Made by a program: the position numbers and the translations under genes | Assembly: GCF_019649055.1 (NCBI RefSeq) | Contig: NW_026570290.1 | Coordinates: 558,001-622,000 of the forward strand | Reading direction: 5' to 3' | Length of the DNA stretch: 64,000 nucleotides | Source: Paramacrobiotus metropolitanus | Lineage: Eukaryota > Tardigrada > Eutardigrada > Parachela > Macrobiotidae | Shown here: in pieces, positions 13,530 to 26,355 of the stretch | Layout: each line of letters starts with the position of its first letter | Position numbering within the stretch: position 1 is the stretch's first letter | The notes under the pieces: model-generated | Database searches by the model: none | Seen by the model: the letters and a program-made list of their open reading frames with translations, nothing else | What the model was told of the DNA's origin: nothing

Positions 13530-14445
13530 GTGGCGATACTGTTTCGGTGACATGTGACATGAGGCAGGTTCAGCGGCATGATGGAGTAAATCTTATTTGT
13601 TATGATCATAATTACCGGTGACATGATGGAGTAAACCTCGTTGAGGTTTACTCCATCATGTCGCCGGTATCGACGCTGATGGTTGAGGCCGTGTCTCATA
13701 AACTTATAACGAAAGCGTAAAAGCGATTGCTGTTGAATAAAGGAGTAATTTCCCATGGTATAACGTGCAAAATCTTGGACAACCCAAAACTATAGTCCAA
13801 TAGCTACTTGCGAAAATATAAACTGCGGTAAACGGAACGACCGCGGTGCTCTGAAGAACAAATTACAGTATATGGTATTAACGTTAAGTATTTCCCGTAC
13901 TTTTTTATTCCGCAAAAGAAGAATTATCTGTTCAGCGGGCTTTTGAAATTTCCAGGCAGTCTATCGAAAAATAGTACAACATGGTTATTGTAGTCTTGTA
14001 GATAAACGTCTTGATCAATGGATTTCTGAATGCCGACTTGTATCCACGCATGAGATCTGAGTATAATCCGTTGCTTTCAACGTTTCAACAATGTGGTGCA
14101 ATCTTCGCAGCTTGCAGCAAACATTTTTCTTTATTGGATGGTCCATTTCCCGGAGAATTAATTTTATTTTCGCCGCCTTTTTAAGATTATCGCTCGCACC
14201 GTTGTTGGCTGTACATCTTTTCTGTATGGCTTCTATTCTGAAAGATTAAGATTTTTTCTATCCATTTTACATGAGAGATTATAGCACGGCTACCGGCAGT
14301 GGTTTCTGGAATATGTTTACAGTTTTCCTTAATGCTGAAGCTGGCTTTGAAAGTAAAGCCGATAATCTTCAGTTGCAGCGAGCCAATAAACGTGCTTGTG
14401 TCCTTGCTCAACGTATAGTAACATCCGTTTGGCGGCAATCCGATT
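13530..14445. repeat. Dispersed repeat, copy 1 (about 0.9 kb)
   Basis: Diverged copy of the sequence at 19,680-20,495. Shared blocks, in order: CGGTGACATG, a CGCCGGTA..CGCTGATG block, GTGTCTCAT, TTTTGAAATTTCCAG, and a block around 14270-14370 (GAGAGATTATAGCACGGCTA, CAGTGGTTTCTGGAA, TGAAAGTAAAGCCGATA). No intact reading frame runs through both copies. Includes a 26-bp-arm hairpin at 13614-13668. Confidence 0.75.
13614..13668. repeat. Near-perfect hairpin with 26-bp arms
   Basis: Arm 13614-13639 (ACCGGTGACATGATGGAGTA and six further bases) pairs with 13643-13668 around a GTT loop with one mismatch. A partial third copy of the arm (CATGATGGAGTAAATC) lies just upstream at about 13577. Confidence 0.85.
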
Positions 14446-14579
14446 CGGCATTTGCATTTCCGTTGTCTGCTTTTGCTTCGCCAGTGAAATTTTTGTTAGA
14501 ATACGGTCATCAACAGATCCGCTCCTTGTCTAAGTTTTATCCAGTTGTTGTTGTCGGTTTCAAACACGGTTTAAATTAA

Positions 14580-16236
14580 GGTTTTTAAAAGGCCACGTAC
14601 CTAACCATGTACAGTATACTGTACATACAAAAGGATAACCGGTGTACAGTACATTCTGTAAAGGCGGCAATGATTGCTAGCCCGTATTTTTGTTTTTCAA
14701 CTTTCCTTTTTTGCAATTATTTGCAACTGTAGAAGTATTCCTTTAACATGTTCATTAAACCCAGCACAGAATTTCGGCTGTTTCAGTTTCTTAATAATTA
14801 CAATTGACCATGTGGTCGCTTGCAGCAAAAGGAGTACGATATCTTCAATTATTTGCGTTTACTTCTGGGCAGATCCGGTGCCTGCTCAGCAATCTCAGGC
14901 GATCGGGACGCCGTTTGGAACGCGATGCCTAGAGTAGAGCTTTAGCCCACGCCATGGACAGAGGGCAACCTACGCACCGTATCGCCCTTCACCATAGTCA
15001 GCTTGCTGAAGAGAAAGCCCGGTACGATGCATTATGCATCCGGGTGCGCCGAGCTCGAGTCTACTCCAGCTTCGCCGACGATTTCTCGCAATCTTATTGA
15101 TACCTGTTTCAGGTACGCCATCTTAGGGCTAATAATTTCTTGTGAAGGATGCATAATATAATAATATCTATATTCGTATAATAATATAACTCAGTACCAA
15201 ACGGATGAAGGATGACAGGACAGTACGGCAGAAAATTACTGTATCTTTCTCCATGTTTTGCAGTACTAAAGCAACGTTCTGAAAAAGCTTTTGCCTGGAA
15301 AGCTTTAAAAATCGATGGTCATAGCCTCATAGGTACGCGATTCCGGAAGAAATGGTCTACCTATTTTACCCCATGGCAGTCAAAACACTCAGTATCGATC
15401 GGTACTTTTGGTACGTCTTTCCCGGAGTTAATTCGTTTTGTTTGATAGAGTGTTTCGTGGAATGACAGGAGAACCTGTAGTTGTACTGCGTTTTTAAAGC
15501 AGCGCCTAAGCCTGGCTATCAAGGGAAATTCTGCTGTGTGATGGGTACAGGCTACAGCGAACACGCGCATTCAGATGTCGGACGGCACTAACGGTTTCAG
15601 TTGTTTTTTAACGTTAAAATGTGAATCGTGTTAACTGTGTGCATTGTGGTCGTACTGGTGGCTATTGCCCATTAAAATAGACAGTACAAATCCGTGTTTT
15701 TCGTTCTTTGAAAATGGTTTTTGTTGACCATATGTTCAAAGGCGATTGAGTGGCACTAATAATGAAGGCAGAGGTCACATCTTTATAACCGGATTTCGAC
15801 GTTCGCAAAATCCTTAATAAATGTGTATGTAAAGCCGCGATTTCATGCGCATCCTGTAGCACCTGCCGTACGAAGGCGTAGCTGCACTGTATCACGGTAC
15901 ACCTAGTGCAACGGAGAACATGAATGATCGCCATTTCTAGGATTCTCGGGTTGGTTCCATAAGCCAGTGCTGATGGGATCTTGCTTTCGATCGCGGCGAA
16001 ATTCATCAAGCAACGCCTTCTGCGTCAGTGAGCTTTCCCTCCATGTCTGTCTGCATTTATCAGGGTTCTCAAGCGGATGGAGCGATTCGATATCTGCAGG
16101 GACCAGGCACTGTAAAGACCATTTTCGCATTCGCATTTGAATTGTGGGCTGTGGCTTTTGTGCTGCGCTCTGATTTTACGATTTGAAATCTTCTTGCCCG
16201 GACAATTTAAGCAGAGAAGGTAAGAATTCGTCTAGA
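14580..16236. other. Gene-poor stretch with a GC-rich block
   Basis: Mostly no recognisable content. The block at about 14870-15090 is clearly richer in GC than its surroundings and may be a decayed exon or a small-RNA-derived repeat; I could not identify it. A minus-strand open frame at 15662-16009 (115 codons) has no recognisable domain and is not called a gene. Confidence 0.4.
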
Positions 16237-16602
16237 TTAGAGCACGAATACGGGAATAGAAGCAGCGTACTGTATTAATGCTACCGTTATTGTTAATTTA
16301 AAACAGACTGGGTCCCACTTTCGAAGCGAATCTAGCTTTGGAATTGTTACTGTACTCAACCGCACGAGGTGGCTGTATGCAGTGGCCACGCACACAGACA
16401 CGGTTAGCGAGGCCAAGTTGCCAACTCGCGAGGTTGGAACTGCTGTATCGAAATCAGATTCGCTTCGAATTAGGAACCACCAGTCCCATCTTATCACTTG
16501 TGCTGTTGTGCATAAACACATTATTACGCATATGATCGCCGTACCCACAGTCACCTTTCTCAAGCACTTTCAACAGGATTATCCTACCAACCGCATCCAG
16601 TC

Positions 16603-18603
16603 ATGTGTGGCGGATTCCAGCAGAAGAACAGTGTACATGTGCGGGGGCGCGACGGCCGGTTGCGCTACGGTCGCGTAGTGGACGTGACAAAGGAGGGACT
16701 CTTCGTTGATTTGCTTTGTGCCAACCGTCATCGCGAATTTTATTCGAGCAATAACTGCTTCTTGCCGCGTTTTCTGCCCGGAGAACTGCTGGCCCGACTC
16801 GACGCTGCACAACTATCGACTATTCCTGTGGTCGTTTTGGTCCCGGAGACGCCGTCCGGTCCGTGGATTTGGTCGGCGGGTGAAATGCCCCGTCAGGGAC
16901 GCGGTGTGCGGTACGCCGGATACGAACAGGTTGTGGTCCATTGGCAAGATTCTGTCACAGGATTATCCTGCACGGATATCATCCCGATCGACCGCATCCT
17001 TTGCCCGTTGTTTAATAACAAACAAGGTGAGTTAGCTGGACCTGCACTTCTTCAGATGATGGTCGACGAGGAGCTTAAAAAACGGGCTGCAGTTCAAACT
17101 GTCGATTGTGCTACACTGCATCGGCGCATGGCTCCCAACATGTTTGCCCGGGTGAGTGTGCAGCTGGCCGAGGAGGTGGGCTCGCTGCCTATGGAAGGGG
17201 CCCAAACACTAATTAAGCGATGGAACGCCTGCCGGCAGTGTTTACCTACAGATGTTAGCTTTGTTAGCCTCGTCGCTGACCGATTGGACTGCATCTGCAA
17301 TTCGGCTACGATTCGCCATTGCACAAGCCAAAAACTTCTGGTAATCATGTTTTGCTTGGAATCAGAGATAGGTTTACAGATTTTGTTTTGCTATACGGTT
17401 TTCAGAATGACGTAAAACGATTTTATGATGACTGGGTGTACCCGAAGAAGAAGAAGACGACAGTGACAAGGGATGATTGCAGCGCGCTGTCTGCTGAATT
17501 GTGGCGGGAAGTGTTTTCTCAGCTCGACACGGTGACGCAGACGCGATTGCGTACTGTTAGTGCTACGTGGAACGAGATCATGGATTCGCCAACAGTGGAG
17601 GCCAGTATAGTAATTAACCGCTATGTACAGTGCGCGTGGCCATTTGATGCAGACAAACAGTGCAGTTTTCTCATGTCGCCGGCTCTCTATAAGCGCCTAC
17701 GCACCGGCACCCGTCATGTTGTGCTGGTGGATCGAGAACGGGACGAGGTACGTAGGAACTGGAGATAAATAATAAAACGTTTTCTACAAGTGCTTATTTA
17801 TGCAGTACGTGCCGGGCCGAGAGCGAATGATAAGAACTGAGGATCTGCTGAAAGTGCCGGACATGATCCATTACGTGGCGCAGCAGCGAACAGCGATGCG
17901 CCTGACCACTCTGCATCTGATCGACGCGCACCTGAGCATGCTGATTACCAGCTCAACCAACAGCCTTGACCCTACGCCGTGTGTACTGCATGCCAGTAAC
18001 CCAGCGTATCAGAAAGCCTACGCTCCGATTCGCACCTACTGCCGTCTCGAGGATTTCGTGCGGATCGGCCATGGTTTACCGTGTGAGACACTCCACATGG
18101 TGGACTGCGTCATCAAATGGTTCTGTCCCTTAGACACGCAGAAGGGCCGCAGACGAGGCCCCGTTTTGACGATGGAACTGCCCGAGGCACGCTTGATGTT
18201 CAACGGGGATTTCGGGTGCACACTGTGGGCGGTATGCGAAGCGGCGTTGCCGGCACTGACTGACGCGGAAATGCGCGAGCTGGACCAGTGGTTGACAGGT
18301 GTGCTCCATCTAAGTGATGATCACCCAGACAAAGTTGCCGTCTGCAAAGTATGGTGGACAGCTGGGTTTCTATCTCGCTTCTTAACATGTAGTGTGATAA
18401 ATACCTAGTACATAACAGTCTTCCGTTGGCAGACGTTGTGCGCTACGCAGTCGAGTGATCCGCGTCCGTCCGTACATTACCGGGGGAAGAAGTGGTGCTG
18501 CGACGGCCTGGGAGAGGTGGAGCTGTCGAAGCTGTCGCGTATATCGCTGCACTTTTTCAAGCAGTTAGCACTGCCATCGCGCAAAGGTTGGAAGTGTGCT
18601 TGA
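16603..18603 (+). CDS. F-box protein, four exons
   Basis: Predicted 597-aa substrate-recognition subunit of an SCF-type ubiquitin ligase. Exons are 16603-17340, 17406-17747, 17806-18348 and 18433-18603, all joined in phase 0, with donors CTG|GTAATC, GAG|GTACGT and AAA|GTATGG and acceptors ending TTCAG, TGCAG and GGCAG. The TGA is at 18601 and AATAAA follows at 18661. The F-box is at about residues 272-312 (LSAELWREVFSQLDTVTQTR, then RTVSATWNEIM). The N-terminal 240 residues include a beta-rich stretch (RYGRVVDVTKEGLFVDLL) without a known domain. The C-terminal half is Leu- and Cys-rich and may be divergent leucine-rich repeats, but no clear repeat is seen. All four exons are open, so the gene looks intact. 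F-box identity is fairly secure; the substrate is unknown. Confidence 0.75.
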
Positions 18604-19128
18604 CGGCCGGTGCCATCCTGAGCTGCGTAATAACCATCATTTGAAATGATCGTACGAGATAATAAATGATTATTATTATCATAATGATAGTAGGCATGAA
18701 AGTATTAATATTTTACATGACATAGGCAGTGTGATCATATTATTTTGTGGGCGCATTTTTTCGTTAACGTTTACGCTGCGGATATTCTATGTCCTTTTTA
18801 GAGAGCACGGCCATGTAACGGCTTTATCTGGTTTTTTTCTGCAATCTGTATCATTTTTCGTCGGTATAATATTATAATATTTGAGCTGACTGTAATTCAC
18901 GTATCTGATTTCTATAAACCTCAATTACTCGCCACCGTTTATTGTTCCATTTTGGCATCATGCGTAATACAACACGGACGGTGACGGACCCACTATGCAG
19001 CATTAATTTCGTATTCGTAAATTATTTGCATAAACGACTGTGGGGTAATAATAATTTAATAATTCGGTGATTTCATCAAGTACAACCTGCTTTTAACGCA
19101 TGATAGCAGTTTACACGCGTCATAATAA
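18604..19128. other. Gene-free AT-rich flank
   Basis: After the poly(A) signal of the F-box gene, only AT-rich DNA with no recognisable feature. Confidence 0.5.
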
Positions 19129-19246
19129 TCATTTCCGATGCGCAGTGTGTTCCAAAATATACCGCTTGTAGTCTTCGCTAGAGTTACGAGCCTCGTACTC
19201 ACCAACCAGCAGCAGCGGATGAGCACAGGAATTCAGCGTGGGAACT
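19129..19246 (-). pseudogene. Isolated GPCR last-exon fragment (TM7 and tail)
   Basis: The minus strand reads LVPTLNSCAHPLLLVGEYEA followed by a charged tail and TGA at 19129. LNSCAHPLLL resembles the end of TM7 (NSxxNPxLY) of a class A receptor of a different subfamily from receptors A-C. A CTGAG acceptor-like site precedes it. No partner exons were found upstream within several kb, so it is probably an orphan exon or remnant. Confidence 0.4.
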
Positions 19247-19679
19247 AGACCTCAGTTTAGGAGACAGCTTCATCGGGAGCAAATTTAGATCAGTTATTCT
19301 TTATAGTTTATACATACACTTCCTGCGATTGTTGTACAGGGTATGTTGACTCTGTGCACTGCGATTTTTAATTGCCTTTCTATCGCACCAATTAGAAATA
19401 CAATTATAGCATTTAGCTGAAATAAACGCAATAAGTATAAAATGAAATAAATGTTTCAAAGAACTGCGCCCTCGATGTTTAAAAATTAATAAAACTGTGA
19501 AGCCAGAAAGGATTTATAAAGCCACAAAATTAGTAACTCTTGTAACATTTCCTAGAGGATCGAGGTAAGCACACCGTTATTGCACCAGGATGCCAGGGCT
19601 ATCGCCATTATTGCAGTTCTGACCATGATGAGAAGTGGCTGAGAACCGCAATAACTGCGATCACCCAATTAGGCATTGA

Positions 19680-20495
19680 TACGCCATCTTGCTCCGGCGG
19701 TACTGTTGCGGTGACATGAGCGTGACACGCTAGTAGGTCGTTCGTAATCCCAAGTATATTGACTGTATCGTGTCGCCGGTAACAATGCTGATGATGTAGT
19801 GTCTCATTTATAACGATAATGAAATAAAGTTTGGTGCTGTATAGATGGGTAATGGCACGTTGTACAGATAAATGTGACTTGTAAAACAAAATTGGACAAT
19901 CATAAGCTAATGATAAAATTACAAAATGCGGCAAGCGAAACTAAACAGCCTTGGTGCTGTTAAAAACGAATCATATAGTCTTAACGTTCAGTACTTGCCG
20001 TATGTTATTATTTAACGAAAAAAGATTTATTTATTGAAGTCTCTTTTGAAATTTCCAGATGATTTTGTTAAATGTAGGAAATGATGGCTCTTGCAGATGC
20101 CTACCGTGGTAAACGGATCTTTGAATATCGATTGCATCCACGCATGGGGATTATCGTAAAATCCGCCATTGACAACGTCTCAACATTGTGTTGTATTCTT
20201 GCGGCTTCCTGTCAATATTTTCTTTATCGGAATGTCCAGTTGTGTTCTCCCGGCGCATAAATCTTGTTTTCATCACCTATTTCAGAATATCGCTTACACC
20301 CTTGTTTGCTGCACATGTTTTCTGAAGCGCTTCTTCTGTTTTGAAAGATTTATGTTTTTTCTTTTCATTATGCATGAGAGATTACAGCACAGCTATTGGC
20401 AGTGGTTTCTGGAACGTTTATGATTTACTTTAATGCTGACGCTTTGAAAGTAAAGCCGATAGTCTGTAATGGCAAGGAGCCGATAAACAGGATTT
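19680..20495. repeat. Dispersed repeat, copy 2
   Basis: Second diverged copy of the repeat at 13,530-14,445, in the same orientation and with the same order of blocks. It ends just before the MULE-like element at 20,567. Confidence 0.7.
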
Positions 20496-20566
20496 GGTAA
20501 CTGTCCTACATTCAAGCCCCCAAAAATTAATCAACGATTTCACGGCATTGTTTAACAATATAAAAA

Positions 20567-21335
20567 GGTGACCACTCCGTACACACCCTTTCACACCCTT
20601 TTACTCCGTACACAACCTTTTGCACTACCTTTCATTCCGTGCACAACCTTTTTGCGCTACCTTTCATTCCGTGCACAACCTTTTTGAACACTACCTTTTA
20701 CTCCGTACACAACCATTCGGCACTACCTCTAAGTACTTTTTTTATAATTTTTTCACAGCAAAGTTACTTCTGGTACTTCCGTTTTTCGTTAACACATTTC
20801 AAAGCATCATCGTCAGTTACAAAATCGAATTCCCGGTAAAGCTTTTTGCGTGTTTTTCAGCCTCTTTCAGTTTATGCTTTTCTCGATGGCAAACAGGGTG
20901 AAGGGTGTCCTCCGATGTTCATCGAAATATTTTTTAAACTGACTGAACGTTTAAAACTGCGCGCCTTGAAATATCGAAGAATGAGGATTAGAATCCACAC
21001 TATTACAATCACAATCTTCGATTTCCTAGCTGGACATAGTGCAAAAGTTTTAGAGAAAATACTCCAAATTACCATATGGACTTCTATACATAACAGTTAT
21101 CAAAGAACTTAAAAGGACTGATTGCAGTAAACGTTTAATAAGACTTTTACGGATAGTTTAATAAGACTTTTTTACGGTAGCGTGGATTGGTAGTGTACCG
21201 AGTGAATGGTAGTGTCAAAGGTTGTGCACGGAATGAAAGGTAGTGCCCGAAAAGGTTGTGCACGGAATGAAAGGTAGTGCCAAAGGTTGTGTACGGAGTA
21301 AAAGGGTGTGAAAGTGTGTGTACGGAGTGGTCACC
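20567..21335. mobile_element. Non-autonomous MULE-like element (MITE) with 9-bp target duplication
   Basis: The ends GGTGACCACTCCGTACACAC and its inverse define terminal inverted repeats of about 130 bp. Each is made of iterated sub-repeats (CACTACCTTTCATTCCGTGC, then ACAACCTTT). The flanks carry ATATAAAAA at 20558-20566 and again at 21336-21344. A 9-bp duplication is typical of Mutator-like elements. There is no transposase inside. Confidence 0.85.
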
Positions 21336-21344
21336 ATATAAAAA

Positions 21345-21976
21345 TGGCTATTGCCACCACCTTTCAATTTATTTTCTTAATTTTTCCACCAGCGGTTCTT
21401 TTCCAACTCTATTCCTCCACCACCGACAGGCCTGTGCAAAGGCGCCAGGCGAAGCTTATTGACGCTTAATACATCGCTAAGATGCGGCCTCGTTTTTTAA
21501 AAATTAAACTTAACATCTTCAGGGTTTCTTCACTTTTTTTACTGATGAGTTCCGCAACGAATGCGATCGCAAACGTCCACAATGATGACCATCCCTTTGA
21601 TGCTGCAGTCTGCACATACGGAAAGAAAATTTCGACGTGTCCTCGCTTCCGGTTGATCTTGACACTTTCTTAATCATTGGTGCCGACGCTGGTGGTACAG
21701 AGTCATAAACAAACGGCTGCCCCTCTATCCGCGCTAACAGCACTAAGTGGTCGCTGGCACGTCTTTGTACCTTTCCGGTAGTTTACAATCTTACTTAATT
21801 GGCTGAAAGGCCAAGCTAGCAACAATGTATTTTTTATAAGAAATGGCCAAGGAGTGCCAATAGTCAAAGGGGGTGAGAAAGGTGGTGACTATAGCCTAAG
21901 GGTGTGTTCACTTTATTTAAAAAAGGGGGTGACAATAGCCAAAAGTGGGTGCGAGGGGGTGACAATAATCGCACCC
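21345..21976. repeat. Probable second repeat element with GGCTATTGTCACC motifs
   Basis: GGCTATTGCCACCACCTTTC at 21345 is repeated in inverse orientation at about 21873-21895. Further copies (AGGGGGTGACAATAGCC and AGGGGGTGACAATAATCG) follow to 21976. This suggests another terminal-repeat element next to the MITE; exact ends and target duplication were not resolved. Confidence 0.45.
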
Positions 21977-23799
21977 TAATAATATTGCATCCTGAATTGG
22001 TTTCATCATTAAACTTGACACCGTATCTGTACGACGATGTGGCCGTTAACTAATAATTTTACGTGGTAGGTAAAGCTCTTCCTCCGTTGAAAAAAATGAA
22101 CATTTCAAATTTAGCAAATTCGATTATTAATCACAGTACCTATCTTTTTCAAAAATACAACGCTGACCACCTTAAACTACAGCATTCCGTTTTTACCAAT
22201 TTATGTTGTATGCCTTTAGTATATATATCGTATGTATAATTGTTTTTTGCAAGTATGTACTTACTTGATAGAGAAATAGCATGAAAGAAAAACAGATAAG
22301 AAAATCAAGCACATTAAAATATTTAGTTACAATTACGGCCAAAGTTCGGATTTATCGTACAAATCACCAAGGAAAAAACAGACAGTTACTTCAACAACAG
22401 TCTGAACCTTCGGCGAATTTAAATTTTTACAGCATTTAGAAATATACACCTTTTTGTTAAGGACTCTTGACTGTACTCATGGTATTATCAGCCATACTAT
22501 CCATATTAAAACGCTTTGTACTGACAGGACATGAGGCAACGAAACATATGCAATAAAGCCACAATTTTTCCGTGAACATCCATAGCAAATGTATAAGAGT
22601 ACAAGCCCAGCACGGATGAATATTGGCCGATGACTATCAAAAAAATAAGTAACTCCGAGGATGTGTTGATTTGCAGTCGCTAACAAACTGTCATATAACA
22701 TTAATAAACCCGTACGTATGTTTAGTAATATCTATATTATGATACATTTTACATAAGTTAATCGAAACCGGAAACACGGACTGTTTACTTGTACATACAG
22801 TACATAACTTGCAATGATGTCTGACGTGGTAATGACTAACGTGTTAAGTTACAGTATATGAATTTTTTACTCTGTATTGTACTCGTACTTATTGTTAAGT
22901 ACTCTGTAGCAGCTCAGATATTATTTCTACTGTTCTGGGTCAAGTTGTGTTAGAACAGTGTGTATTTCTTATCGCGTCCATGGTAACAAGCTTATGATTG
23001 ACCACTGGACCCAGACAAATGATTTTGGCAAAAAGTCAACATTCTTGGATCCACCGCTACACCTAGAGAATTTTGATGTACTTTAAAGCAACAAAATTGG
23101 TGAAGTAGAAGCCGAGATCCTTCGCCTCAAAGGACAGGGGCCGAATTCCTGGCACAGATAATCAGTATTCATATAACAATTTCTATGTGAATAATACGTA
23201 GTGTCACACTTCAGAACGTGAGCGATTGAGCCTGAAACTTGTGTGCTCGTATTTATCGTTTACAGTGTCAGTACTCATAGGGCCACTGTAAAATGACTGG
23301 ATCATGACCTTTGGCAGTGGTCGTGGCAGTCTAAGCGATTCAGTCACTGTATTTATTTTGATGTCTCTTGGAATCTCGGGCCTGGTAACATGAAGTACTT
23401 ACCTTTGAGCAAACCGAATGTGATGCATAACCCTTAATCATTCAAAACAGTATCCGCAGCCGGAAATTTCCAATATCGCCAGTTAAGTTTACTTATTGTT
23501 TCAGTTGGCCAGTACCATTATGGTGACATATTCTGTTGACAGTTTTGGGAGCTGCTAAATTAAGTGGTGGATACTCATCTACCTACGTACCGTTACGTAC
23601 ATACTGTACTGTCTGTACATAAATACTGTACATAAATCATACATACATACTGTACATAGTGTACATAAATCATTATAAGGCACACTATTCGTAAATGTGA
23701 CGTTTTAGACGCCTAATCATCAAGATATGTACTTATTTTTTTAAAATTCAGTTACATGCAAGTGTCCATATCCCATAACCCATTCATCAAATACGTCGT
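21977..23799. other. Gene-poor stretch with one decayed signal-peptide exon copy
   Basis: No intact gene. At 22,466-22,595 the minus strand resembles exon 1 of the Ig-domain gene (24,863-24,995): shared blocks are TGTACTCATGGTATTA, ACAGGACATGA and AACATCCATAG. Its frame is broken. At 23,580-23,670 there are short GTACATA repeats. Confidence 0.5.
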
Positions 23800-24995
23800 C
23801 TATTTAAAAAAGCATTGGTACCGTCCAGCATCGCCTTTGGTGACCTTGTCAAGTACCAACTCGGAATCACAATGGCAATCCGCAGAAGTTCCGCTGTTGA
23901 CAGAGCCACCGGCCTCAGCCTTAAACGATGGTATAACAGCGGCAAATAGCAAATGCTGATCTTTGCGCCAAATAAACCGCCTGCCATATGCCCGGTACTG
24001 CAGCGGACTGCTACTGAATCTTACTGAACATACGAGGCTAGCTTCTTCCCAAACTTTGGGGGTAACATTGGCCATCGGTGGATCGAGTACCTGATTGGGA
24101 AACAAACGCGGACTGATTACAAAGCGCTGGTTAACATAACTCTCACTGCCATTGACGCCCAGGCATTCGTATGTACCCGCGTGGGCATGCGAAAAATCCG
24201 TCAACATAATTTGGTAGTACCCAGTTGCATTATAATTCTCGGGCATGATGACTCGCATACTGTCTGCCGGGGGTTTTTTTATAGCGTGATTCCGGGCTGC
24301 AGCAGCGATAATTTTTTTCCCGCCAGTTGCTCAAGATGGGATGCGCGAAATTTAACAGCTTGCCGTTGAAGCGAATAAGAGGGTGCGGCGGCAGCTGACT
24401 AGATCCATTAGAATGGCATTGTAAAGTTAAGTTTTCCCCTTGTGGTTTCCTGATAACAATATCAGATGGCCTAACGTCAACCGGAAAGTGCGGCAGAGGC
24501 TTCGACATGTTTTTCATAACAATTATTCCGACATTAAAATTTGACAAGGCTACCACTTCGTCCAGGTATCGTTGTACTGCAAAATTGTAAAACAATAGTA
24601 ACGATGTAGTTCATTTTTTGGCTGATTGGAATAAGCGTTTCCTTGAGTAAGCAAAGTTTTGTTAGCTTGAATCTGAAATAGTACAGTACTGTACTGATAG
24701 TAGCAGTATGATAGTACGACAGAAAAGCTTATAAAATGGAAATCACGATCCTCGTATAAGACTCAGCACAGAAGACATACTCCTGTCACATCAAAATTCG
24801 GCTGGTCTGACCGTTTGGTGTTAACTTTTAAATTTTCGACTATCGAAGAGTTTAGTGTCCACCTTTCTGCTGAGGACTAGGGGTTGTACTCATGGTATTA
24901 GCAGGAATATCCTTAGTGCCAACAGGACATGAAGCCACAGTAAATAAGCAAAAAATGCCACAGAACGCAAGCAAAATATTCCTGTAAACATCCAT
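23800..24995 (-). pseudogene. Secreted two-Ig-domain protein gene with one frameshift
   Basis: Exon 1 (24863-24995, ATG at 24995) encodes a signal peptide (MDVYRNILLAFCGIFCLFTV) and stops in phase 1 at AAAG|GTGGAC. Exon 2 starts at 24576 after TTTTGCAG, also phase 1. The first Ig domain has LTLQC and later GTYECLG. The second has ASLVCSVRF, an IWRK Trp and GRYQC before the stop at 23800. Several N-x-S/T sites suggest an extracellular receptor or adhesion fragment. Between the two halves of the first Ig domain the frame changes by one base in an A7C5 run near 24270-24285, so the gene is either broken or misread there. No transmembrane segment is visible, so it is secreted or lacks a 3' exon. 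Confidence 0.6.
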
Positions 24996-25494
24996 AGTAA
25001 ACGCATATTGTTATAATCTCCTTCCTTTGTAAACCGTACGCAATCTTTACTGTACCTTTGAGCGTGACGATCGAACTTGGAGCGTGTGCGCTTCTGTTTA
25101 TTTTTCTTAGTCCGAATACATTCCTTTCTTCACTACTTGGTATTCGTGGCACTGTAAATGTTACTCAATGTGACGGAAATCTTCTAACTCATGGCCTTTT
25201 TCGATCGAATCAAAGTACTACTCGTGGCAACAGTAAGTACTGCACAAACTTGAAACAACACTTACACCGTCTAGAACTGTTTCTAAAGTCTCACAGGATC
25301 TGGTGCTAGGTAACAGGGACCAGTAAATTGTGGTGCAGACGGCACAACTGCAAACGGCAGCCGCGAATTTTCACTGCTGTGTATCGAAAACAAAAGGCTA
25401 TACTTATTTAATTTACGTAGATAGTGCACACAGATTGATTATTGTAAACCTAGTTTTACAACTTATTCGTTTCAGAGCAAACCTCGCGGGTGTG

Positions 25495-25625
25495 TTTGTT
25501 GCTTTCGCGAGCGTTATCGAACTGTCGAAATCACAAATCAGGATCGACTTTGCCAATGCCGTACCGCGTAAGACACATTCCACGATACTCGTAATTTATT
25601 CTGAAGAAGCTTATCTAAAAGCGCA
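25495..25625 (-). pseudogene. Remnant of receptor exon 3
   Basis: The minus strand reads a degenerate form of the receptor C last exon: ISFFRINYEYRGM, then TRYGIGKVDPD, then a stop. It matches the block at 27,740-27,890 in order and spacing. No receptor exons 1 or 2 accompany it. Confidence 0.6.
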
Positions 25626-26355
25626 AGCGAAAAATTGTCTTACACTGAACTTTCAGCCCTGCCGCTCCTAGTCTGGACACGTTTTTCAAAAATTACTGTA
25701 AAAAAAACGGCAAAAAATATGACTTTATCAAGATTTACACGATCACAATTTTCGTCTGGCGTTTTTTGCACTTGGTTTTTCTAAGCTGAAGCGCGTTTCG
25801 AGTTACAAAGGCAAGACCTGGGCTTTAAAATGCTGCTCGCGCGGCTGGTTGACAGCGAGTAACAGCTGCGAGTTGACCCACAGGTATACAGAGGGAATCG
25901 GCCTTCTCTTAATATTTTGCTTAGAAAGATGGTGTTATATTCGCAAAAAAAGCGAATCTGGGATGTTTGTCATTCATTTTTTTGGCGAAATGTGCTGGTA
26001 CCATATCGGCACCGGTGCCGATCGCTTCGAAACCAGTTGAATCAGCGTGACTTTTGCACTGATCCTGCGGACATCGACTTCCCTTGTACATACAGCCGCA
26101 AGATATCCGATGCCGTAGAAAACCGTTTCTGATAAATTTTCGGCAAAGCAAGAAAAGGTCGCTCGCATTAATGATTACGCAAGTCAGTCGAACGCGTTAG
26201 CCGTCAAATCAATATCGTTTTCGAGTTTCCAGGTACTGTATCTTAAAATTACGCATATACTGTAAACACGTAGCGTTTAAGCTACAGTAGAACTGTACGT
26301 AAGTGCGGCAAATACGTACGGTGCATCTTCTTAATAATCGTGAAACGTTAGCAAT

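Noticed and set aside
15662-16009. 115-codon minus-strand frame
   Set aside because: No recognisable domain, flanking splice site or promoter; likely chance.
16237-16563. Minus-strand frame resembling a signal peptide upstream of the F-box gene
   Set aside because: It begins at TTG, the first ATG falls inside the hydrophobic part, and no splice partner or family was found.
20567-21335. CRISPR-like array suggested by iterated CATTCCGTGC units
   Set aside because: The units are in opposite orientation at the two ends and are the terminal repeats of a MITE in eukaryotic DNA.
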